Of a DNA stretch of 64,000 nt, positions 51,527 to 59,700 are shown in pieces. Where the stretch lies: the NCBI RefSeq assembly GCF_023277745.1, contig NZ_CP086322.1:4836001-4900000 (forward strand), read 5' to 3'. The stretch's first letter is position 1, and the number at the start of each line of letters is the position of its first letter. The DNA comes from Streptomyces halobius (GTDB taxonomy: Bacteria > Actinomycetota > Actinomycetes > Streptomycetales > Streptomycetaceae). Below the pieces are notes generated by a model. The model had not been told where the DNA came from and ran no database searches. It saw only the letters and a list, made by a program, of their open reading frames with translations. The position numbers and the translations under genes were made by a program.

Positions 51527-51745
51527 TGAGGTGACGAGGGTGCCCAGGCGAAGACGGGAGGTCGCGGCCGCGGCCGCGGTCAGCGTGGGGACGGCGCCGA
51601 ACCAGGTCGTGTCGCGAAAGGTCCGCCAGGAGAGGTGGTCGTAGGTGTACGCGGCGTGGAACCCCAGCTCCTCGGCACGCTGCCAGACCTCCCGTCCGCC
51701 TTCGGACCAACGACGGACGGGAAGGATCAAGGTACTCAGTCGCAT
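51527..51745 (-). pseudogene. LLM-class oxidoreductase, 5' part of the split gene
   Basis: ATG 51745 begins MRLSTLILPVRRWSEGGREV, the start of an LLM-class F420-type enzyme. It goes on with WQRAEELGFHAAYTYDHLSW to RLRLGTLVTS (codon 73), then runs 9 codons into the island (VKPFSPIAA) to a stop. The expected next text, PNFRHPVTLAKEL, is at the far end of the island (46068 down). This fragment encodes only the first strand-helix units of the TIM barrel and cannot be active. The promoter must lie upstream of 51746. Confidence 0.88.
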
Positions 51746-51800
51746 GCCCCCGAGCGTACGGGGCTCATGGCATCCCCTCCGGGCCCAGCCCCACACCATC

Positions 51801-51960
51801 CAGGCCCTCCCGGAGCCCTGGCACGTCCAGGTCCCGCCCAGCCAGGCACGTCCAGGCCCGGCCCCACCAGGCCACGTTCAGGTCCCGCCGGCCCCTATTC
51901 CATCCGGACCCCGTCCCGGCACCGTTCAGATCCCACCCGTCCCGGCACCGTCCGGATGCC
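51801..51960. repeat. Imperfect 25-bp tandem repeats upstream of the split LLM gene
   Basis: GGCACGTCCAGGTCCCGCC starts at 51820, with further copies at about 51845 and 51870, followed by two CCCGTCCCGGCACCGT units (near 51910 and 51937). The region between the LLM start and 52119 has no supported gene. Confidence 0.6.
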
Positions 51961-51963
51961 ACT

Positions 51964-52028
51964 TAAGCCAACCCACCACCTAAGCCAACCCAGATAGAAC
52001 GTATATATCGAATAAAACTTATATATCG
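51964..52028. promoter_or_regulatory. AT-rich double direct repeat, likely operator/promoter
   Basis: TAAGCCAACCCA occurs at 51964-51975 and 51981-51992. TATATATCG occurs at 52002-52010 and 52020-52028, exactly 18 bp apart. The stretch 51993-52030 is far more AT-rich than anything nearby. It lies 90 bp before the HAD gene and 220 bp before the LLM start on the other strand. Confidence 0.6.
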
Positions 52029-52119
52029 GACTAAGCCTCCCGCAATGGAGCGCACCCGCCCCGACTCATACGCGCAACCCAGCGCACGTCTGTGCACTGC
52101 GGTGCGCGAAGATGGCCCT

Positions 52120-53163
52120 GTGACTGATGCCCCCGCCACTCCACCCCAGGCACCCGAGCCGGACGTTGCGCCCCGGCTGATCGCCACCGATCTCGACGGC
52201 ACCCTGCTGCACGACGACAAAACGGTCTCCGACCGGACGATCGCCGCACTCGCCGCCGCGGAGGAGGCCGGCATCGTGGTGTTCTTCGTCACCGGGCGCC
52301 CGGCCCGCTGGATGGACGTGGTCAGCGACCATGTGCACGGCCACGGCCTGGCCATCTGCGCGAACGGTGCGGCCGTCGTAGACCTGCACCGCGGCGGGCG
52401 CATCGTCGAGGTCAGCCCCCTGGAGAGCGCGGTCGCGCTCACCGTCGTGGACATGCTGCGCAGCGCCGCGCCCGGCACCTCGTTCGCGGTCGAGCGGACC
52501 GGCGGCTTCCACTACGAGCCCGAATACCCGCCCTTCCAAGCCGACCCGACGGCGATCGTCGCCCCGGCGGAGAAGCTGCTCGCCGAAGACTTCGCGCCGC
52601 CGGTGGCGGCCGGTCCGGACGCGGCCGCGGGTGCGAGGGCCGACACCGCCGCAGATCCCGTCAGCACCATCAGCCCCATCAGTCCCGGCAGCAGTCCCAT
52701 CAGTCCCGGCAGCCCTGTCGGTCCGATCGGTTCTTCCATCAGTCCTGGCAGTCGCGTCGGCCCCACCAACGTCCCCACTGACGTCGACGGACCTGTGCTC
52801 AAGCTGCTCGCGCACCACCCCGACCTGGACCCGGACGCCTTCCTCGCCCTGGCCCGTAGCGCCGCGGGCGGCCTCGCGTCCTTCACCCGGTCCAGTCCCA
52901 CCGCCCTCCTGGAGATCAGCGGGCTCGGCGTCAGCAAGGCGGGCACCCTCGCCCGCTGCTGCGCGGAGCGCGGTATCGCACCGGAGGAGGTCGTGGCCTT
53001 CGGGGACATGCCCAACGACATAGAAATGCTCAGCTGGGCCGGCACCTCGTACGCCATGGCCAACGCCCACCCGGAGGTGCTTGCCGCGACCACACGCCAC
53101 AGCGCATCCAACAACGACGACGGCGTCGCGGCAGTTATCGAGGAGATCCTTCAGCGGCGTTAG
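52120..53163 (+). CDS. HAD-superfamily (Cof-type) phosphatase with repeat insertion in the cap
   Basis: GTG 52120 (VTDAPATPPQ) is preferred to the longer 52045 frame because the upstream part is leader-like. The 347-residue protein has DLDGTLLHDD (nucleophile), FFVTGRPARW (motif II), the Lys in LGVSKAGTLA and GDMPNDIEML (motif IV). The cap domain is interrupted by about 55 extra residues, including an imperfect repeat of SPISPGS and VGP units (coded at about 52665-52770). It is a paralogue of the enzyme at 25020, which lacks this insertion. The substrate is unknown. Confidence 0.87.
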   Translation: MTDAPATPPQAPEPDVAPRLIATDLDGTLLHDDKTVSDRTIAALAAAEEAGIVVFFVTGRPARWMDVVSDHVHGHGLAICANGAAVVDLHRGGRIVEVSPLESAVALTVVDMLRSAAPGTSFAVERTGGFHYEPEYPPFQADPTAIVAPAEKLLAEDFAPPVAAGPDAAAGARADTAADPVSTISPISPGSSPISPGSPVGPIGSSISPGSRVGPTNVPTDVDGPVLKLLAHHPDLDPDAFLALARSAAGGLASFTRSSPTALLEISGLGVSKAGTLARCCAERGIAPEEVVAFGDMPNDIEMLSWAGTSYAMANAHPEVLAATTRHSASNNDDGVAAVIEEILQRR

Positions 53164-53224
53164 CGCTACCCCACCTTTCAGGAACGTGAGCGGTGTGCCG
53201 CGCGGGACATCGCGGGATGCTCCG

Positions 53225-53395
53225 CAATCTTGCGGGCCTTGCGCCTCCTTGTCCTTGCCTTGCCCAGCCTGCGCCTCCTTGTCCCTGCCGCCTAGCCTCC
53301 TCGCCTTGTCTCTAGCCGCCTTGCCTCCTTGGCCGCGCCCTGCCTCCTTAGCCTTGCCTCGCCGCCTTGCCTCCTTCCTCTTCCGGCAACGCTCA
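53225..53395. repeat. Polypyrimidine-like repeat tract between converging genes
   Basis: Words such as GCCTTGCCTCCTTGGCC, CTTGTCCTTGCCTTGCC and GCCTCCTTAGCC repeat irregularly for about 170 bp, giving one strand nearly free of A. It lies between the HAD gene and the M23 peptidase gene; 53164-53479 holds no gene. It could act as a terminator or block region, or be simple repeat expansion. Confidence 0.6.
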
Positions 53396-53479
53396 CGGAG
53401 CGTGATTCGTTCCTCACTTCGTTACATTCTGTGACGGGAGACGTCGTCCACGTGCCCCGTCACAACCGCACGCCCCTGT

Positions 53480-54718
53480 TCACACCCTCACGCCCCGTTT
53501 CCGCAGCCATGCCACGGGGTCGACGCTCGACCCCCGTGAGGGCTTTCGCCGCACCTCGAAGTGGAGATGCGGACCGGTGGAGTTGCCGGTGTCGCCCGAG
53601 AGCGCGATCCGTTCGCCGGCGCCCACCCGCTCTCCGGGGACCGCCAGCGCCGCGGACAGATGCGCGTACTGCGAGTACCAACCGCGCCGATGCCGTACGA
53701 CCATGCTGATCCCGAAGCCGTCGCCGCAGGTCAGGCTGACGATGCGGCCCGAGCCGATGGAGCGTACGGGCGTGCCGACCGGCACCGCGAAGTCCTGGCC
53801 CGTGTGACCGTCGGCCCAGTGGCCGCCCGCGCCCCCGAAGGGTGCGGTGAGTCGATAGTGCTCCACCGGGCGGGTCCATTTCCCGCGCGGGACGGGTGCC
53901 GGGGCGGCCTCCACGGCCGCCCTGGACGCCGCGCGGGGCAGCCCACCGCAGGAACCGCTCCGGGCCGCCGTGGCCGCCAGTTTCCGCAGTTCGCCGCGGG
54001 CCGCTCTCAGCCCGCGCTTGACCCGTGTCCGTGCCGTCTTGAGATGGTCGCGGCGTTCGGCGAGTACCGCCGCGCGGGCAGCCGCCGTCGCGCTCGCGCC
54101 TGCCAGCGCGCGGCTCGCCTGGCCTGCCGAATGCGCCCGCGCGGCCAGCGCGCGCTCCCTCCGATCCGCCTCCTCATGCGCTCTGGCCAGCGACTTTCCC
54201 GAGCCGGGCCCCGCCGTGCGCAGTGTGTACGCCACGATGCTGCCGGTGCGGTACTGCGCGCTGGCGATGGAACCTGCCGCACGGCGCAGCGCGGCGGCCA
54301 TGCGGCGCTCGCGGTGCAGGGCCGTACGCAGCCGGTCGCGCTCGATGCGCTGCGCCCGCGCCTCGCGGCGCTCCTGGGCGTACGACCGGCTCATGCGGTG
54401 CGCCGCCTCACCCAGCCTGATCACCGCCAAGCTCACATCGGCGAGTTGTTGAGCGGCACTGCGCGGGCCACGGAGCGGAGCCTCAACCTGCCGGTTCTGG
54501 GAGCCCGCGGCCCGCCGGAGCGCGGCATCGTACACAGCAGGCCGACCAGAGACGAGCCGCTCAGAGACGAGCCGGCCAGCGGCGGACTGTCCCACCCTCC
54601 CGGCGAGCGACGAACCCACCCCCGCGAATGGCGACCCGATAGCGAATGGCGCCCCCGTCCCCAGCGCAAGCGAAACAATCAGGCCAATCACACACACCCC
54701 GGAAACCACAGAGGGCAT
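53480..54718 (-). CDS. M23-family (LytM) peptidase with coiled-coil region
   Basis: ATG 54718 gives a 412-residue protein that starts with an export signal or anchor (MPSVVSGVCVIGLIVSLALG). A long Arg/Ala-rich helical region (about 90-260) probably forms a coiled coil. The LytM domain fills the C-terminal 130 residues: HTGQDFAVP (His and Asp ligands) and GPHLHFEV (His-x-His), with the usual GNSTG. It should cut peptidoglycan peptide bridges outside the membrane. The longer start at 54802 would add 28 basic residues, and I cannot exclude it. The gene stands alone between the HAD and kinase genes. Confidence 0.85.
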   Translation of the reverse strand: MPSVVSGVCVIGLIVSLALGTGAPFAIGSPFAGVGSSLAGRVGQSAAGRLVSERLVSGRPAVYDAALRRAAGSQNRQVEAPLRGPRSAAQQLADVSLAVIRLGEAAHRMSRSYAQERREARAQRIERDRLRTALHRERRMAAALRRAAGSIASAQYRTGSIVAYTLRTAGPGSGKSLARAHEEADRRERALAARAHSAGQASRALAGASATAAARAAVLAERRDHLKTARTRVKRGLRAARGELRKLAATAARSGSCGGLPRAASRAAVEAAPAPVPRGKWTRPVEHYRLTAPFGGAGGHWADGHTGQDFAVPVGTPVRSIGSGRIVSLTCGDGFGISMVVRHRRGWYSQYAHLSAALAVPGERVGAGERIALSGDTGNSTGPHLHFEVRRKPSRGSSVDPVAWLRKRGVRV

Positions 54719-54925
54719 GCCCACCCCATGCGCACCTGTCTGCCTCGCCCACCCCCTTCGCCACCCCCGTCTCCGTCGGCACACAGATGGACATGGACAC
54801 ATGGGCTGATAATCGCCCCGGAGGGGTCGAAATCGCCGGAACTCAAGCCTCTTCGGCCATTCAACGCCCCGAACGGCCCAGCTCGGCTCCCGCCCTGAGG
54901 CCGGCCCGGGTGCCCCTGGACCGCC

Positions 54926-56698
54926 TTACAACGGCGCCTCCCAGGTCACCACCGTCCCGGTGCCGTCCTCGCCCAGTCCGGGGCCGTAGGTGCTCGAACC
55001 GCCGAGGGACTCCGCCCGCTTCGCGAGGTTCTTCAGGCCGCTGCGGCGGCCGCCCTCGGGGATGCCGGTGCCGTCGTCCGCGACGGTCAGCCGTACGCCC
55101 TCGGTTCCGTCCGGCAAGGTGATGGTCGAGTCGACGACGACCTCGATCCGGGATGCCCGGGCGTGCCGGAAGGCGTTCGACAGCGCCTCCCGCAGCGCGG
55201 CGATCAGGTTCTTGCCGGTCAGCTCGCCGACGCGGGAGTCGACCGGGCCGATGAAGTTCGCCGAGGGCTGGAAGCCGAGCGGTACGGCGGCCGTACCGAT
55301 CTCCCGCAGCACCCGGGTCCGCAGCCCGGACGGCACCTCGGACGGCCCCTGTTGGAGCGCGAAGATCGCGGTCCGGATCTCCTGGATGGTGATGTCCAGT
55401 TCGTCGACGGCCTTGCCGACGCCCTGATTCACCTCCGGTACGACGGCCCTGCGCTGCGCGCTCTCCAGCATCATTCCGGTGGCGAACAGCCGCTGGATGA
55501 CGAGATCGTGCAGGTCACGGGCGATCCGGTCGCGGTCCTCCAGCACCGCGAGCCGCTCCCGGTCGCGCTGGGCGTCGGCCAGTACCAGGGCCAGCGCGGC
55601 CTGTGCCGCGAACTGGGTGGCCAGTGTCCGCTCGGCGCCGGTGAACGGGCGCGCGCCGCGGACGCGTGGCGTGGCGAGCGTGCCCAGCACTCGGCCGCCG
55701 CTCTTGAGCGGCAGCATCATGCTCGGGCCGAAGCGCGGCGCGATGGCCGTGACCATGCGCGGGTCGGTGGCGGAATCGTCGACGAACACCGGCTCCCCGG
55801 CGAGGAGTTGCTCCGCCACCGGGCTGTCGGGCGGGATGCGGGTGCCCATGATCCCGGTGGGGTCGTCCGCCGAGACCGCGACGATCTCCAGGCCGCCTTC
55901 GTCATCGGGCCGCAGCACGATGCCGGCCGCCGACTCCGCCAGCTTCCGTGCCTGCTCGGCGACGACCGCGAGCGCTTCGTCGACGTCGCTGCCCGCGAGG
56001 AGTTCGGTGGTCACCGCGACCGAGCCGTCGATCCAGCGTTCCCGCTGCCGGGTGGCCGCGTACAGACGGGCGTTGCCGATCGCGATTCCGGCCTCGGTGG
56101 CGAGCACCCGCACCATCTGCAGGTCCTCCTCGCTGAACTCCCCGCCGCTGCGTTTCTCCGTCAGGTAGAGATTGCCGAAGATCTGGCCCTGGACTTGGAT
56201 CGGCACCCCGAGGAACGTCCGCATCGGCGGGTGGCCCGGGGGGAATCCGGCCGAGCGCGGATCCTGGGAGAGGTCGGCGAGCCGCAGCGCCTTCGGGTCC
56301 GCGATGAGCGCGCCGAGCAGGCCCTTGTGACCGTCGGGGAGCGCACCGATCCGTTCGTGGTCCTGCCCGGTGACGCCGTACGTCACGAAGTCCGCCAGCC
56401 CCTCGCGGGCGTCGTCGATGATCCCTATCGCGGCATAGCGGGCGTCGGCGAGTTCGGCGGCCGTCTGCACGATCCGGTCCAGGGTGATGTGCAGATCCAG
56501 CCCGGCGCCGACCGTGCGCATCGCCTCCAGCAGCTGCGGTACCCGTGCGGTCAGCTCGGCGGAGAGGCCCTGGAGGCTGCGAGTGGCTTCGGTGGCGGCG
56601 GCCATGGGGTCGCGGCGGGTGCCGTCGCCCTCATGGCCGGCGCCCGCGCCGGAGCTTTCCGCGTCCATGGGGTACGAGGGTCCTGCCGTGGCTGCCAT
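54926..56698 (-). CDS. Two-GAF sensor histidine kinase, DosS/DevS-like
   Basis: The 590-residue protein has two GAF domains (about 65-215 and 235-375), a dimerisation helix with the phospho-acceptor in RDLHDLVIQRLFATGM (His397) and a short HATPase domain (ALREALSNAFRHARA, VADDGTGIPEGGRRSGLKNL). The first GAF strongly resembles that of DosS/DevS (SAGFPPGHPPMRTFLGVPIQ, VFGNLYLTEK-like text), including His156 in GHPPM, close to where DosS carries its haem-binding His. No response regulator is adjacent. The gene lies 40 bp downstream of cydDC on the same strand, so a role in sensing oxygen or redox state together with cytochrome bd is attractive. Confidence 0.88.
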   Translation of the reverse strand: MAATAGPSYPMDAESSGAGAGHEGDGTRRDPMAAATEATRSLQGLSAELTARVPQLLEAMRTVGAGLDLHITLDRIVQTAAELADARYAAIGIIDDAREGLADFVTYGVTGQDHERIGALPDGHKGLLGALIADPKALRLADLSQDPRSAGFPPGHPPMRTFLGVPIQVQGQIFGNLYLTEKRSGGEFSEEDLQMVRVLATEAGIAIGNARLYAATRQRERWIDGSVAVTTELLAGSDVDEALAVVAEQARKLAESAAGIVLRPDDEGGLEIVAVSADDPTGIMGTRIPPDSPVAEQLLAGEPVFVDDSATDPRMVTAIAPRFGPSMMLPLKSGGRVLGTLATPRVRGARPFTGAERTLATQFAAQAALALVLADAQRDRERLAVLEDRDRIARDLHDLVIQRLFATGMMLESAQRRAVVPEVNQGVGKAVDELDITIQEIRTAIFALQQGPSEVPSGLRTRVLREIGTAAVPLGFQPSANFIGPVDSRVGELTGKNLIAALREALSNAFRHARASRIEVVVDSTITLPDGTEGVRLTVADDGTGIPEGGRRSGLKNLAKRAESLGGSSTYGPGLGEDGTGTVVTWEAPL

Positions 56699-56738
56699 GC
56701 CATGAGCCTAATACGGCCCATTTCCGAAGAAAGTCCGG

Positions 56739-59700
56739 TTAAGCGGGGAGGGCCGGAACGCGGTCGGGGGCCTGCACCGGCAGGCCGGGGTGTACGTCCG
56801 GACCGCCGTACGCCGCGTCCACCGCGCGCTCGCGCTCCAGCATCCGCCGGAACGGGCCGTCGGCCGCCGCCAGCTCCGCGTATCCGCCGTGCTGTACGGT
56901 CCGGCCACGGTCCAGGACCAGGACCTCGTCGACCGCGTCGAGACCGGTGAGCCGGTGGGTGATCAGGACCGTCGTACGGCCCTCGGTCGCGGCCAGCAGA
57001 TCGGTGGTCAGCGCGTCGGCGGTGGCCAGATCGAGGTGTTCGGCGGGCTCGTCCAGGACGAGCACCGGGAAGTCCGCGAGCAGCGCCCGTGCCAGGGCCA
57101 GCCGCTGCCGCTGGCCGCCGGACAGCCGCGCGCCGTGCTCCCCGACCATGGTGTCCAGCCCGTCGGGGAGCCCACGCACCCAGTCCGCCAGCCGCGCCCG
57201 CCCGAGCGCGTCCCACAGATCGTGATCGTCGGTTCCCGCCGGGGCCGGGGCGTCGCCGTCCGCCGCGTCCCGGCGGTCCCGACGCGCGAGTCTGAGATTC
57301 TCCCGCAGCGAGCTGTCGAAGATGTGCGCGTCCTGCGCGCACAGCCCCACCAGTCGCCGGACCGCGTCACCGTCCAGCGCCCGGGCGTCCGTCCCGTCCA
57401 GCGTGTACGTCCCCGCCTCCTGGTCCAGGAAGCGCAGCAGTACCTGGCCGAGCGTGGTCTTGCCGGAACCGGACGGGCCGACGACGGCGAGCCGCCGGCC
57501 CGCCGTCAGAGTGAGGCCGACGCCGTCCAGCGCCGGCTCGGACTGTCCGGCGTGGCGTGCCGTCAGGTCCCTTACGACCAGCGGGAACGGCGCGGCCGGC
57601 GGGGTGGTCGGCGCGGCCGGTTCGGCTACCGGCGCCGGGGAGTCCAGCACGTCGAAGACCCGCTCGGCGGCGCGCCGGGTGCGCTGGCGGTACTGCACGG
57701 CGAGCGGCAGGCCCGTGACGGCCTCGAACGCGGCGAGCGGTGTGAGGACGACGACGGCCAGCGTCACGCCGTCCAGCCGTCCGTCGTGCACCGCCTGCAC
57801 GCCGGCCACCGCCGCCGCGGCGACGGTCAGCCCGCACAGCAGTGCCGAGAGTCCGGCGCCGGCCCCGGCCGCGGCGGCCGAGCGGGACGCGATCCGGGTC
57901 AGCTCACGGTCCGCGCGCCGTGCGGCGTCGGTACGGGCCGTGAGGGCACCGGCGACCGTCAACTCGGCCGTACCGGTGAGCAGATCGACGATCCGGGTGG
58001 AGAGCACCCCGCGGGCCGGGGCCAGCTGCCGCTCCGCCCGCCGGGCCAGCGCGCCCGAGAGCATCGGCACCCCCACTCCCGCCAGTAGCAGCCCGGCCGC
58101 GAGGATCGCGCCGGCCTCCGGCAGCAGCCATCCGGTGAAACCGACGGCGCCCGCGCCGACGAGCACCGCGGCCCCGACGGGCAGCAGCCAGCGCAGGAAG
58201 TAGTCCTGCACCGCATCGACATCCGCCACCAGCCGCGACAGCAGATCGCCGCGGCTGCGTTCCTTCAGCCCGGCCGGTGCGAGCCGCTCCAGCCGCCGGA
58301 AGACGGCGACGCGTATGTCGGCGAGCATCCGGAACACCGCATCGTGCGCGACCAGCCGCTCGGCGTACCGGAAGACGGCGCGCCCGATGCCGAACGCCCT
58401 GGTCGCGGTGACCGCCACCATCAGATACAGCACCGGTGGCTGCTGTGCCGCCCGCGAGATCAGCCAGCCGGAGGTCGCCATCAGGCCCACCGCGCTGCCC
58501 AGCGCGAGGCTCCCGAGCAGCAGTGCCAGCGCGAAGCGGGCACGGCGGGCACGGGCCGTGCGGCGCAGCCGGGTGAGGGCCGAAGCAGGGGTGGGAACGA
58601 CGGTCTCGCCCTCACCGGACGCCGGACGTACATCGCTGGAGGCTGCGCGGGGGCCCTCATCAGCCGCGACGTTCCCGGCATGCCCCTGACCCGGCACGAA
58701 CGGCGCGGACGGTCCCGCGGTGGTTTCACGTGAAACCGGCGAGGACGGCCCTGTGACGGTTTCACGTGAAACCACCAGCGGCTCCGGCAGCCGCACCACC
58801 CGGTCCGCCACCGCCAGCAGCGCCGGCCGGTGGACGACCAGCAGAACCGTACGGCCCACCGCGAGCCGCCGTACGGCCGCCACGATCGCCTCCTCGGTCT
58901 CCCCGTCCAGATTCGCGGTCGGCTCGTCCAGGAGCAGGACCGGGCGGTCGGCGAGGAACGCGCGGGCGAGCGCGATGCGCTGGCGCTGGCCGGCGGAGAG
59001 TCCGGCGCCCGCTTCGCCGAGGCGGGTCGCCATGCCGTCGGGGAGCGCGTCGACGAAGTCCCGGGTCCCGGCGTCCTCCAGGGCCCTGCGCACGGCGGCG
59101 TCATCCGCGTCCGGTCGCGCCAGTCGTACGTTCTCGGCGATGGTGCCGGCGAAGAGGCAGGGATGCTGCGGTACCCAGGCGATCCGCTGCCGCCAGCTCT
59201 CGGGGGAGAGGGATGCGAGGTCCTGGCCGTCGACGACGACACGCCCCTCGGACGGTTCGGTGAAGCCGAGCAGCACGCTCAGCAGCGTGGACTTGCCGGC
59301 GCCGGACGGGCCGGTCAAGGCGACCGTCTCACCGGGCCCGACCTCGAAAGACGTCGTGGGAAGGGAGTCGGCGGCACGTCCGGGGTGGCGCACCGCCAGC
59401 CCTTCGACGGCCAGCGCGGTGCCCGCCGGCGCGGGTGCCGTGCCCGGCGTCCGCAACGGCGTCTCCAGCACCGCGAAGATCTCCTCAGCGGCCGAGAGCC
59501 CCTCGGCGGCGGCGTGGTACTGGGCGCCCACCTGCCGCAGCGGCAGATACGCCTCGGGCGCCAGGACCAGCACCATCAGGCCGGTGTAGAGGTCGAGTTC
59601 GCCGTGCACCAGGCGCATGCCGATGCCGACCGCGACCAGCGCGACGGAGATCGTGGCGAGAAGTTCGAGTGCGAAGGAGGAGAGGAAGGCGATCCGCAGG

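Noticed and set aside
46060..51540. Target-site duplication at the ends of the island
   Set aside because: The two joints share only short imperfect text (minus strand GTCACCTC versus TTCACGTC). No exact duplication or terminal inverted repeat is seen, so I do not claim a transposition mechanism.
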